Positions 46,797-57,822 of a stretch of DNA of 64,000 bases are shown in pieces (within the stretch, counting starts at the first letter, position 1; every line of letters starts with the position of its first letter). A program made the position numbers and the translations under genes. The stretch comes from Crocodylus rhombifer (lineage: Eukaryota > Chordata > Crocodylia > Crocodylidae): contig JAVSML010024311.1 of NCBI GenBank assembly GCA_038503035.1, positions 722,993-786,992 on the forward strand, written 5' to 3'. The notes under the pieces were generated by a model that searched no databases, was not told the DNA's origin, and saw only the letters and a program-made list of their open reading frames with translations.

Positions 46797-47560
46797 ACTA
46801 TTGACCTGGTGAGGGGGCTGCGGGTGCTCAACCACCTGGGCGACAGCAATCATCACCTGCTAGAATTCACCATCCAGCGCAAGGTGGCAAAGGCCTGCAG
46901 CAAGGCAGCACCCCTAGATTTCAGGAGGACAAACTTCAGTGAGCTAAGGAAAATAGTCAGGGAGGCACTGAGGTCCCAGAGGGAAGGGGAGTCAGGTGTC
47001 CAAGAAAAGTGGCTGCTCCTTAAGGAGATGATCCTCCAAGCGCAAAGGGAGGTAATCCCAAAATGGATCAAAGGGAGCAGGAGGACGCAAAAGCCCCCAT
47101 GGCTCACCAAAAGCATCTGGGAATGTCTCCTAGCTAAAAGGGAGGCATACACGCAATGGAAGGGAGGGGCCATCACCAGGGAGGACTATACTGCGGTTGC
47201 TTGGGGATGCAGGGGGGCGGTCAGGAAGGCCAAGGCGGTGATGGAACTAGCTACCCAGATCAAGGACAACAAGAAGTCCTTTTTTAAATACATAGGGGGC
47301 AAAAAAGAAGGTACCGGGTAACGTGGGGCCCCTGCAAGAACACGCTAGGAAATCTGGTCATCACACCAGACAATGAAGCTAACCTACTCAACCATTTCTT
47401 TGCCTCCATTTTCCTGAGCAGGGACCGGATCAGCCCCCCCACACTGGGCCCCCCTCAGGCCCCAGGGGAGAAGCGCCTAGGCCAAGGGTCAGTGAGGATC
47501 TAGTAAGGGAACTTCTGGAGGGACTGGATATATTTAAATCAGCTGGTCTGGATGATCATG
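46797..47560 (+). pseudogene. CR1-A, 5' segment (endonuclease end and RT linker)
   Basis: Plus strand, same subfamily as the 28-31 kb copy. It begins DLVRGLRVLNHLGDSN (end of the endonuclease), then KVAKACSKAAPLDFRR, RTQKPPWLTKSIWECLL and KDNKKSFFKYIGGKKEG. A frameshift occurs near 47315. Past the shift the sequence can still be aligned up to 'aaatcagctggtctggatgatc', where CR1-B has inserted. The element resumes at 50708. The 5' end is truncated within the endonuclease. Confidence 0.9.
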
Positions 47561-47771
47561 TGGGGAGCAGGAGGAAAAGCAAGGGCAATGTTGGACCCCT
47601 GCTGAACCAGATGGGGCAACTGACAACTGACGCCCAGGTGTCACGGGGTCACGTAGGTGCCCCGCAACTGGGATTGAGATTGACAGAGCTGCCAATCACC
47701 AGGGCAGCTCAGGTGCCAGTTGCCAGGGCAACCAGGCGGGCCAGGTGGCCAGAAGGGGGCAGGGCCGGGCC

Positions 47772-47779
47772 TTTATAAA
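47772..47779 (+). promoter_or_regulatory. TATA box of the 1381-bp LTR
   Basis: 'gggcctttataaacagccc' is a canonical TATA box with GC-rich flanks. It lies only 135 bases from the LTR's 5' end, so transcription would start near 47805 and more than 1.2 kb of R/U5-like sequence would follow. Confidence 0.65.
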
Positions 47780-48295
47780 CAGCCCAGGCCGGAGCCTGAC
47801 CAGCAGTTCCCTTCTGGCAGCCGCAGGAGCAAGATCTCTGTAGCTGAGCTGAGCGGCCTGAATTGGCGGCTGCAGCCTTACCTGGCTGACTGGCTGCGAT
47901 GATGCTAGGGACGAGAACACCCTAAAGGGAGGTAGGGTTGAGAGCCCTAGAGGGGCTTGGAGTTTACGTTATGAGCGAGGAGGCTCTGTGTTGTTTATGT
48001 TGTAGCCAGGTGGCCCGGGTTTCGGTTATAGTTACACCGGAGGACCGGGTGAGGCTGTAGGGGTGAGAGGAGGCCTCACGGGAGCTCCCCAATAACCTGG
48101 GGACCCCGGGTGCCCAGTAGTGGCACAGGAGCAGTGCCAGTGGGGCACTGCTGTTTGCGCCGGAGTGGCGCGGTGTACGGGGGCTTGGACCCCAGCCCAT
48201 GAGGGCGGCAGTTTGCCCAGTGGGGCAAATGACCCAAGAAAGGGTCAAGGGGCCAGGCACGGCTACGGCCACCTGAGCCCCAAGCACGGGAAACG

Positions 48296-48660
48296 TGTGG
48301 CGCGAGAGGCGCGGTGTAGGCCCCAGAGTGGGTGAGGCCCCAGAGGGGGCGAAGCACGAGGAGTGCGGTGTAGGCCCCAGAGGGGGCGAGGCCCCAGAGT
48401 GGGCGGCAGGCACGGTGAACGTGGCCAAGACCCCGAGAGGGGCAGCAAGCGCGGTGAGTGCAGCCAAAGACCCTGAGAGAGGCGAGAGAGGCCCCAGAGT
48501 GGGCGAAGCCCCAGAGTGGGCGGCAAGCATGGTGAGCGTGGCAAAAGACCCTGAGAGGGGCGAGAGGCGTGGCAAAAGACCCCGAGAGGGGCGAGAAAGC
48601 CCAGAGGTGGGCGAAAGGCCCTGAGGTGGTGAGGCGTTGAAAGAGTACCTGGGCGAAGCA
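48296..48660 (+). repeat. tandem GC-rich repeat array within the LTR
   Basis: Variants of 'ggccccagagtgggcga' and of 'aaagaccctgagaggggcg' alternate about a dozen times, with 'gcaagc(g/a)(c/t)ggtgag' spacers. The array is G-rich on the plus strand and CpG-rich. It expands the LTR beyond the usual length. Confidence 0.85.
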
Positions 48661-49019
48661 AGCCCAGGGGTGCCAGGCTAGGGGCGCTGGCGGGGAGACA
48701 GGCCCAGAGGCGCCAGACAGGGCATAGGAACACAAGGACCAGATATTGTCCACAAACGGCTGCGAGGCTTGGGGCGTGCTAAAGGGGAGGTTTGGAGGCA
48801 CGCATAGCCCTTAAGGCAGGGGTGCACAGAGGTACCCCATAGGGAGTAGGGGCAGGAACATACATACCGCTCACCAGGGGGATAAAGGCAGCCTCCCATC
48901 TAAAATTATTTATCATCAAAGTCGTGGCGGGCGAGAATCCGAGGGTGCTGAGTCCACCTTGAGTGATGGTAGGGGGCGCTAGGGAGTTTACGGCCGCTCC
49001 TAGGCCCCACTCCCTCACA

Positions 49020-50613
49020 CCAGGAAAAAGCCAACCTATTAAATGGGTACTTTGGATTGGTCTTTCATCAGTCACATGGGATGCCCATGCCCGCTACAGG
49101 ACAGGGAGGTCTGGATGAGGGAGATCCCCTGCCCTCCATAAATGCTAACCTCGTGAAGGAACATCTTGAGAAGCTGGATACCTTCAAGTCAGCCAGGCCT
49201 GGCAATGTACACCCCAGGGTACTCAAGGAGCTGGCGAGCATCATAGCCCAGCCCCTGGCACCGATCTTTAAAAACTCCTGGCGCTCTGGTGTAGTGCCTA
49301 AAGACTGGAAGAAGGCCAATGTGGTGCCTATCTTCAAGAAAGGGAGGAAAGTGGATCTGGCTAACTATAGGCCCATGAGCCTGACTTCTATCCTGGGGAA
49401 GATCTTAGAAATTTTTATTAAAGAAGCCATCCTTAATGGACTGGCCGAGGCCAACATCCTAAGGGATGTTGTGCATGGGTTTGTTGTGGGTAAGTCTTGT
49501 TTGACCAATCTCATTTCCTTCTACGACCAGGTGACCTATCACCTGGACAAGGGAGAAGAGATTGATGTCATATATCTTGACTTCAAAAAACCTTTGATCT
49601 GGTATCCCATGATCACCTCTCAGCAAAACTAGCCAACTGTGGCCTTGGGTCCACCATGATCCGCTGGCTGGGAAATTGGCTCCTTGGTCTGACCCAGAGG
49701 GTAGTAATTGATGGCAGTCACTCATCCCCCAAGGCTCTGTCCTTGGACCCATACTGTTCAACATCTTCATTAATGATGTGGACACTGGTGTCAGAAGCAG
49801 ACTGGTCAAGTTCGCCAACGACACCAAACTCTGAGGTAAAGCATCCACGCCAGAAGACAGGCAGGTGATCCAGGCTGACCTGGACAGGCTCAGCAAATGG
49901 GCGGACGAGAACCTGATGGTGTTTAACACTGAAAAATACAAGGTTCTCCACCTTGGGAAGAAAAACCTGCAGCATCATTATAGGCTAGGCAGTGCTACGC
50001 TGGCTAGCACTACGGAAGAAAGAGACTTGGGGGTCATCACTGACCACAAGATGAACATGAGCCTGCAGTGCGATGCTGTGGCTAGTAAAGCAATCAAAAC
50101 GTTGGCTTGCATCCATAGATGCTTTTCTCAAGCAAATCCTGGGACATCATTCTCCCCTTGTACTTGGCCTTGGTGAGGCCGCAGCTGGAGTACTGTGTCC
50201 AGTTTTGGGCTCCACAATTCAAAAAGGATGTGGAGAAGCTTGAGAGAGTCCAGAGAATAGCCACACACATGATCAGAGGTCAGGAAAACAGACCTTACAA
50301 CAACAGGCTGAGAGCCATGGGGCTCTTTAGCCTGGAAAAGCACAGGCTCAGGGGTGATCTGATGGCCACCTATAAGTTTATCAGGGGTGACCACCAGGAT
50401 CTGGGGGAACGCTTGTTCACCAGAGCGTCCCAAGGGATGACGAGGTCGAATGGTCATAAACTACTGCGAGACCGTTTCTGGCTGGACATAAGGAAGAACT
50501 TTACTGTCCGAGCCCCCAAGGTTTGGAATAGACTGCCACCAGAGGCAGTTCAAGCACCTACTTTGAATGCCTTCAAGAGACATTTGGATGTCTATTTTTC
50601 TGGGATCCTATAA
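49020..50613 (+). pseudogene. CR1-B reverse transcriptase, catalytic Asp lost
   Basis: Three overlapping frames cover RT and thumb. 49057-49632 gives HLEKLDTFKSARPGNVHP, NVVPIFKKGRK, NYRPMSLTS and IDVIYLDFKKP. A frameshift follows, then FAND at 49811-49822 where the family has FADD, so the first Asp of the catalytic pair is Asn (a single G-to-A). 49865-50176 gives WADENLMVFNTEKYKVLHLGKKN, and 50119-50613 gives LEYCVQFWAPQFKKD, LFSLEKHRLRGDL and VWNRLPPEAV up to the natural C-terminus. At least two frameshifts plus the catalytic change make it inactive. Confidence 0.88.
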
Positions 50614-50707
50614 CCCCCGCTGACTTCCTACCCTTTGGGCAGGGGGCTGGACTCGATGATCTTCCGAGGTCCCTTCCAGCCCTAATGTTTATGAAATCTA
50701 TGAAATC

Positions 50708-52209
50708 TCCAACCCAGAGTGCTCAGGGAATTATCTAAGGTCATTGCAGGACCCCTGGCATGGTTTTACGAGCACTCGTGGTGCTCTGGTGTGATGCCAG
50801 AGGACTGGAAGAGGGCCAACATGGTTCCCATCTTCAAAAAAGGGAGGAAGGACAACCCAGGAAACTATAGGCTAGTTAGTCTTACCTCGATCATGTGTAA
50901 GCTTTTTGAGAGAATTATCCTGGCACACGTCCATGAGGGGCTAGTGGGGGAGGTTATGCTTAGGGGCAACCAACACGGGTTCATTAGACGCAGGTCCTGT
51001 CAGACCAACCTGGTGGCCTTCTATGACCAGGTCACAAAATCATTAGATGTAGAGGTAGCAGTGGATGTAGTCTTTCTGGACTTTAGGAAGGCCTTCAACA
51101 CTGTCTCTCACCCCATTCTCATTAAAAAATGGACCCATTTGACACCTACACAGTCAAATGGGTTGCTAACTGGCTGGAGGGTTGTACCTAGAGAGTGATA
51201 GTGGACGGGTCTTATTTGACCTGGAGGGATGTGGGCAGTGGGGTTCCTCAGGGCTCGGTCCTTGGCCACTGTTCAACATCTTCATCAGCAACTTGGACGA
51301 GGGGGTAAAAAGCACCCTGTTCAAATTTGCTGATGACACTAAGATGTGGGGGGATGTGGGCATGCTAGAAGGGAGGAACAGGCTACAATCAGACCTAGAC
51401 AGGTTACAGGGGTGGGTGGATGAGAACAGGATGGGATTGAACACTGACAAGTGCAAGGTGATGCACCTGGGGAGGAAGAACCAGCAGCATACCTACAGGC
51501 TGGGGAACTCCCTTCTTGTCAGTACAGAAGCAGAAAAGGATCTTGGAGTCATCACTGATACCAAGATGAACATGGGCCAGCAATGTGGGGATGCAGTCAG
51601 GAAGGCCAGCCGCACCTTGTCATGCATCCACAGATGCATCTCAAGTAGGTCCAAGGAGGTGATACTCCCCCACTATGCGACACTGGTCAGGCCGCAGCTG
51701 GAGTACTGTGTCCAGTTTTGGGCGTCACACTTCAAGAGAGATGTGGACATCATGGAGATGGTCCAGAGGAGGGTCACTCGCATGATCAGGGGGCAGCAGG
51801 GCAGGCCCTATGGGGAGAGGCTCAGGGACCTGAACCTGTTCAGCCTCCAGACGAGAAGGCTGAGGGGGGATCTAGTTGCCTGTTACAAACTAGTCGGGGG
51901 AACCAGCAGGCATTCGGGGAGTTCCTGTTCCCCTGAGCACCGCCAGGAGTGACTAGAGATAACAGTCACAAGCTGGCAGAGGGTAGATTCAGATTAGACA
52001 TTAGGAGGCGCTACTTCACTGTCAGGGGGGCTAGGGTCTGGAACCAACTTCCAAGAGAAGTGGTGCTGGCTCCTACCCTGGGGGTCTTTAAGACAAGGCT
52101 AGACGAACACCTTGCTGGGGTTGTTTGACCCCAGGACTTTTTCCTGCCAAGGCAAGGGGTCGGACTTGATGAGCTGCTCAGGTCCCTTCTGATCCTACAG
52201 ACTATGAAA
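50708..52209 (+). pseudogene. CR1-A, 3' segment (RT, C-terminus and tail)
   Basis: This resumes CR1-A: LRELSKVIAGPLAWFYEHSW, NMVPIFKKGRKDNPGNYRL, HGFIRRRSCQTNLVAFYDQV, VVFLDFRKAFNTVSH (the catalytic Asp kept), a frameshifted patch near 51130-51280, then FADD (51326-51337) intact, ENRMGLNTDKCKVMHLGRK and LRDLNLFSLQTRRLRGDL. Another frameshift precedes the C-terminal VWNQLPREVV (about 52040). The CR1 tail follows ('ggtcggacttgatgagctgctcaggtccc') and ends 'actatgaaac' at about 52209. It lies in the same orientation as the inserted CR1-B. Confidence 0.9.
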
Positions 52210-52238
52210 CGAAGACATATGCAAATAATCTGGGAGCA

Positions 52239-52735
52239 GTTTACTCTAGATCCTTATCTCCCAACCCGAGCCCTGCAGTCGTGGGGCCCATGCTTGGAGA
52301 TCTTTCCCAGCCCAGGCCCTGAGAGTGAGGAGGTCAGGCTGGGAGATAAGGATCTCTCAGCTGTGGTCCCACTATTGTAGAGCAGGGTCTGGGAGGTCCC
52401 TGCTGCGGAGGCAGGATGACATTTTCCCCACCTGGGCTCCAGGTGGTGGAGCCCTTCCTGGCAGCAGGCAGGTCCCAGGGGCAGGGAGCAATCTCCCACC
52501 CCTTGCTGCCCAGATGACCAGGAGCACATTTTCTCCCAGTCAGGCATCTACATATGTGCTTCTGTGCAATAAGTAATTGAGCGTAAATTTGCTACTTGCA
52601 TTTGCAGGTAGCAAATTTACTCCCAATTAGAGCAAATTACTGTGCACTGTCTGCACTTGTGTACAGTGATGCTTACTGCATAGTAATTATTTCTAATCTC
52701 GAGTAGTGTCTTGTGTAGATGTGCCCACTAAGAAT
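52239..52735. repeat. palindromic MITE-like repeats
   Basis: 'gatccttatctccca' at about 52250 is inverted at about 52336 ('tgggagataaggatc'). A hairpin with 18-base arms and one mismatch lies at 52583-52620 ('gtaaatttgctac' against 'gtagcaaatttac'). 'attactgtgcac', 'ttactgcatagtaa' and 'tgtagatgtgccc' link the right part to the 'actgcacagta' family seen elsewhere. Boundaries are approximate. Confidence 0.6.
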
Positions 52736-52739
52736 AACA

Positions 52740-55654
52740 GGATCCCCAAGTTCTTTTTTATCTCATTATTCAGTGCTTATATACAGTTAGCACCCTGACT
52801 GCCAATCAGAATTTGGGTTTCATTTACCTGGGAATTCAACAGAAACAGAAGTTAAACATGGGGCCATTTCCTCAACACAGCCATGATACTTACACTAGTT
52901 GAGAATCTTCTCAGTGGTCTCTTTCCCAAAATGGCTTCAGGCTGAGAATTTTAGGTGAATGTTGGTCCTACTTACCTCAATGGGAATTTTGCCATTGAGT
53001 TTAGAGGGGCAAAAGGATTTCAGTTTGTTATATGTCCTGTCAGACCAAAGATAGTGCAAAATCTGAGAACTCTCTAGTGGGTGTATAGCAAAAATACTCT
53101 GAGATTCCCCCCTTGTGGAATATAGCATTCAAAAGTCATGGAATTTTATATTCCTATTTTCCAGATTTTTCAGGGTCTGAGTACAGAAAGGCTAGAAATC
53201 ACACTATGCTTACATGTATATAGAGCAATAGGAGAAGTCTTCAGTGGCTCTTTTACATGATGTTACTCTGAAGCAAACCCAGGAGATAGCTGCCGGCATT
53301 CTTGCATCTTGCTTGCAGCTTACATTTCCAACTATGAATAAATAAAACTGGGAAAAAGATGTGTAGAGCATTAGTGAAAATCAACCTGGTGAATTTTATT
53401 CTGTGGAATCCATAAGTTCTATTTATTTTCTGTTCACAACCATTTGGACACACACAAGTCTGTTCACTGACAGGAACTCATATTCCCAAATGCATTTAGC
53501 CAAATGCAAATAAATATATCTGCATGAAATGCGCCTCTTCCTCTCATCTGTGAAGAAGGGTCAAATGATATTAAATGGAGGATGAAAAGGAAATGAGGGG
53601 GAAGAGAAAGCTCAATCTACATGCTAATAAAACGATCCTAGTATAAGAGCTTGGCAGTGTTTGCCTGAAATGCTCATTGTTATAGCTGGAGTTGGTATGA
53701 AATTGATATTACTGTCTCTCTGAGGTAGGCAATTTGTTATTCTATCACAGATATAAGAAAGGTGGGAATGGCTATCTAGGGAGAGGAGATACTGTTTGGG
53801 CTGAGAGGTCCTGAGGCAACTGTAGCTGGGTATCTACTCTGGACAACATCGTTACCTTCTTTGTTAATAGAAGTCAAGTCCCAGAAAGAAGCAAAGTTTT
53901 AATATTGCGTAGTATGGGGACTCTGTTTCAGAGCAGTTTGAGGAAGAGACCTGCTTGCAATCACACATACATACTAGTTATATTTAAATACATTTGTGCC
54001 AAGACTCTATTAGACAATGGGATAGGGAAAAGGCATAAAGAGCACTGAGCTAATGCATGCAGTTGAATTCAGCTCAGAGGGGAAAATCTTTGCCCTTGTG
54101 TTGTCATACTGACTAAGGGACATGGGATCATGTCAGAGGAGATGAAGGGGAAATATAACCATTCCACTTGAATGTAACAATACTTGCATACATTCTGATC
54201 ACTCAGCTTCGTTCACAATCTGTCTATATAAAATCCACATCCACTTGATTATATTTTATATACAGTAGATCTATATGACACTACCTGTTGTTGCATTTTC
54301 TTACATATCCAAGATATCTAAAAGGAACAAAGGAAGAACAATATCTGTTTGCCAAGTGCAGATAGATTTATGGCTCATTTTTTATGTAAATATTCAATTG
54401 CAAATTTCTCTTAGGTTTTGTCATTTTTGTAAATAATAAACTCTGCCTATTATAGAACTGTTTAAATAATTAATTTTTCCAGTTTTTTTTGTTTAAGTTA
54501 TAAAAAAATAGAAGATATGCTTAGGGTTGAACTGAAACAAAGCAATTGTCAAAACTTTTCCTACAAATCAAAAACTCAATACTCTTTCCTGTTGGGTCAA
54601 ATGAAGTATTCAATTTACAGAAGAAAGGTCTCATTTTGATTCTGAGCATTTTTTTTTTAATACAAAATAAAGAAATATCAAAACAAAAGCAATTTTGGAA
54701 ACTAAACATAGAAGTATTTCATTAGGAATATGTCAAAACAAGTGGTTGCATGTTCTCCAAATTGTTTTTCTCATTTATTTTCTAGCATTTTTTGATGAAA
54801 CCATCATGATTTCACAAAGGTTTTTGCTGACACAACATTTTTTGCTGAAAAATGCTTTGCCTATGAGTTTTGCCTCTCTATTTTTGTATCAGATTTTTTT
54901 TTTTGCCTTTTGCCAGAGAAATTTTTACTAGAACTGGTAGAAAAAAATTAATCAAAACTGTCTTTTCATTTAAAATGTGTTTGTTTGGACTAAACACTAC
55001 TTCCCCTTCTCCCAATGTCTACCTTCCATGGAAAAATGAACAACTGAAAATAAAAATGTTTGATTTGTAAATACGCAGCAGCAGCTCGTGGAAATTATAG
55101 TTTAGAGGTTTCCTGCCCTCATTCTCCTTTATAGACCACGGTTGCCAACAGGAATATATTTTCTATGAACCATCCACCTCCCAGGGTGCTCAGTCTCACA
55201 ACCAGGAACAACCATGATATATTACAGATGCTCAGCATGGAGGGTTTGATACCTTGTAGAAGATATACTTCCATCCTGGAGCTCATAGCACCTATAGAGA
55301 AGAATCTGAGATGAGGAGGGAAGAAGTGGTCATGGGGAGAGGTGAGGGCTCCTAAACCACAAGTCTCTTGAAGCACAGTATTAGCATTTCTATATGGAGT
55401 TTTTCAGTTTGGGCCTGAAAATTCTGTTTTCAGAAGTTAAAATGGAGTGCTGCAGCTTTGCTGGCTCCCAGTCCTGTGGTTTGACCTGTGAACCATTCTG
55501 AATTAATAACAGCGACTGGAAGGCTCAGGATTTGGCTCAGAGAGGAAGCCCGAAGTTTGAGTCCTCCAATCACGTTAAGTCTGAAAAAATGTGTCTGGAA
55601 ACTTCCTAGGGAGAGGCTTTCTTGTGGTGCTCTATGCAGGGTAATATACAGCAC
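52740..55654. other. unannotated sequence
   Basis: About 2.9 kb of AT-rich sequence with no supported gene, RNA or named repeat. Confidence 0.4.
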
Positions 55655-56215
55655 ACTGGGTTCAGCTACACAAGATGTTTACTGTGCAGCTGCCTAATTA
55701 ACTAATAAATTAACTACACATAATTGCCTAATAAAGGTCTTGCATCTACACATGTGCCCCTATTAGGATATCCAAAACTAATAAATTTGCAGAAGGGTAG
55801 TACTTGTAAATACAAATACAAGTACTACCCTGCTCCACGTGCAGCAGTGCATGTATAGATGATGATGAAGCTGGCTGGGGCATGAGGGTGCTTCAGTATG
55901 AGGACTGCCTGCTGGTTAGCCCAATGCTGAAGCATCCTCCTGCCTAGATAGCCCCTCTGCAGCACATTGAGCCTGGCTGGAGCAGTCCTGGGCTGGCAGG
56001 CTGACCCCCCCAGGCCTCCTGCCAGCTGGAGCTACTGTGACCTGGCTCACTGTGCTGCCCTTCAGGCATATCTGCAGATGTGTGCCCTGGGAGCTTCGTG
56101 GGAGCAAGAAGCTCCACAGTTTATTGCTGCCCCCTAATAGCACAGGTAGACGTGCCCAGCATAAATTACCCTGGGTAGCATACTGTACTAACACAGGTCT
56201 ACTCTAGGTATTTTA
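55655..56215. repeat. palindromic MITE-like repeat with perfect hairpin
   Basis: It contains 'acaagatgtttactgtgcagc', 'tgcatctacacatgtgcccc' and, at 55795-55830, a perfect hairpin of 14-base arms (gggtagtacttgta / tacaagtactaccc) around an 8-base loop. The right part (55870-56150) is GC-rich, followed by 'aggtagacgtgccc' and 'cataaattaccctgggtagca'. It belongs to the same vocabulary as 31090-31345 and 63160-63620. Confidence 0.6.
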
Positions 56216-56342
56216 GACATGGAGACATATCCTACCTGTCATTCAGGAGATAGTTTTACAAACTAAATCACTTGTGATCTGTTAACACCAAGGAAAGAGA
56301 GAGGCCTGTTTTGATCAAGAAATTATTTGGATGAGTCTTTAA

Positions 56343-56831
56343 GGCTAGGGACAGACATTCAAAAAGCTAGAGGCTGAACTGATTCAACCTTTGCAGGTTA
56401 GTCTTATTTGCCCAGGTTGAACCAGTTTGTAACATGACAGACATTCTCTCTGGGGAGCGTCCGGCAGACCTGGTTCAGGTCCCTGCCGGTGGGACAGAGA
56501 GGGGGAATTACACCCCTCCCTGGCCTGCCCTCCTGGCTGGTGAGCAGAGGGATGGGGACAACCTGGCTGGGCTGGAGCAGAGGGGCCTGCCCAGAGAGGA
56601 TGCTGGGGGACTCTGGTTTAACCTAAACCAGGAAGGGGTCTGGGACACACATTGTATAAACCATTTTGAGCCAAATCAGTTAAGTCTGGTACTACATTCA
56701 GCAAGGTTTATCTCAAACCACTTTCAGCCATTTTGAAACAGGTTTATGCGTACTGAATGCCTGTTCTGTTACAGGTTTAAACCAGTTTCTGATCACTTAA
56801 ACCAGTTTATTCGTAATGTCTGTCCCTAGCC
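56343..56831. mobile_element. Harbinger-like MITE (489 bp), 17-bp perfect TIRs
   Basis: The left terminus ggctagggacagacatt and right terminus aatgtctgtccctagcc are perfect inverted repeats. The trinucleotide taa flanks both (56340-56342 and 56832-56834). A TWA duplication with a GG-starting TIR is the signature of PIF/Harbinger elements. The interior has a second 'gacagacatt' near 56437, a GC-rich centre and repeated 'aaccagttt' motifs near the right end. It is not coding. A partial relative lies at 3265-3416. Confidence 0.85.
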
Positions 56832-56834
56832 TAA

Positions 56835-57822
56835 GTGTTTTATTCCAGTTAAAACTGTGTATGTCCTTCCCAGAATGTATCTGTCTTCTTAGATCAACCG
56901 GACTATTTACTTTTCTGAGCTACTAACAGTAATACGTTTGAGAGAGTGTCACTGAGCTCCAAATCCAGTTTGTCTTTTCTTAAGTGTGCCAGGCTACCTG
57001 GCACTACAGACAAAAAAGAAAAGAAAAGAACTGAAAAGAAACTAAACAAAACGAAACGGAGGAAAAAGAATATGTGGGACTTTTGCAGATTATTGATACC
57101 AATGAGCTATTCAGGAGTCATTTGATGCTTACATTGTATTTATGCTGGCTCAAGTATCCTTCTGGCCAAGGGATCCTGTTGGGATGAGGTTGTAAAAATG
57201 ATGAGATCTCTGCAGGAAAGACCATTATCTCCTCCACTCAGTGACGGTCTTCGTAGGCAGGGAATGCAGTTTCTGTTTGATTTATCCTGTGTCCACTTAA
57301 GCTAAGGAGGCAGGGGGTAGTACACTTTGGAAGAACCAAAATGTTGCAATCTGGGAAGCAGAGATTTTGGGTAAACAACCTGAAGTCCACAAATGGCTCA
57401 ACTGCAATAGCATGAATGGAAACAATGGTCTTTCCTCGTCTAACCCCATGGAGTAATTGTCTCACATATCCAAATTTAGGTTTATTATTGACTTCCCAAA
57501 CTATGATATATGTAGACAAAAGTTCTATCTAGGGATAGAACTAAGAAAAACATTGATTGGTTAGAAAAGGGGAATGGTTGTAAAGGAGTAGATAGAGCTG
57601 GTAGAACATTATTGCTTTAAGGGAGTTTAAGCATCTTCCTAGATGACTTGAAGCAACGGTGACCTACTTAAAAATCAGTGCCATGAAGTGACTTCCCACT
57701 ACCATTTCGGCAGCTTTTTTCCTTGAGATTCTGGGAAATTTGCTACGTTTAGACCAAGAATCCTTATACTCACAAGATCCACTTCAACCAGGGCGTGATT
57801 TAATTTTGAAAGGGAAATGAAT
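56835..57822. other. unannotated sequence
   Basis: No supported gene. An A/G-rich low-complexity stretch lies at 57008-57070. Confidence 0.4.

Larger units (their letters stand above)
47639..49019 (+). mobile_element. long terminal repeat (1381 bp), inserted in CR1-B
   Basis: It begins tgtcacgggg and ends ccctcaca (TG...CA) and is flanked by a perfect 5-bp duplication, ccagg (47634-47638 and 49020-49024). Removing it with one duplication copy makes CR1-B collinear. A TATA box lies at 47774-47779, 135 bases inside the 5' end. The rest is GC- and CpG-rich, with tandem repeats at 48296-48660. No gag or pol and no second LTR are present, so it is a solo LTR, unusually long. High CpG content and an undecayed duplication suggest it is young. 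A 241-codon open frame on its minus strand is a composition effect. Confidence 0.85.
47561..50707 (+). mobile_element. CR1-B, inserted into CR1-A
   Basis: A second plus-strand CR1 of another subfamily (its thumb motif is LRAMGLFSLEKHRLRGDL, against LRDLNLFSLQ in A). It starts 'atgtggggagcaggagg', encodes GNVGPLLNQMGQLTTDA, and is then interrupted by an LTR (47639-49019). From 49020 it continues through RT to a CR1 3' tail ending in a tandem 'tatgaaatc' repeat at 50687-50707. The CR1-A target reads continuously across it ('gatgatc' before, 'tccaaccca' after). No clear target duplication is seen, as usual for CR1. It is 5'-truncated within the RT linker. Confidence 0.9.

Noticed and set aside
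48076..48801. 241- and 203-codon minus-strand frames rich in Pro, Ser, Leu and Ala
   Set aside because: They are antisense to the tandem GC-rich array of the LTR; their repetitive content follows the DNA repeat.
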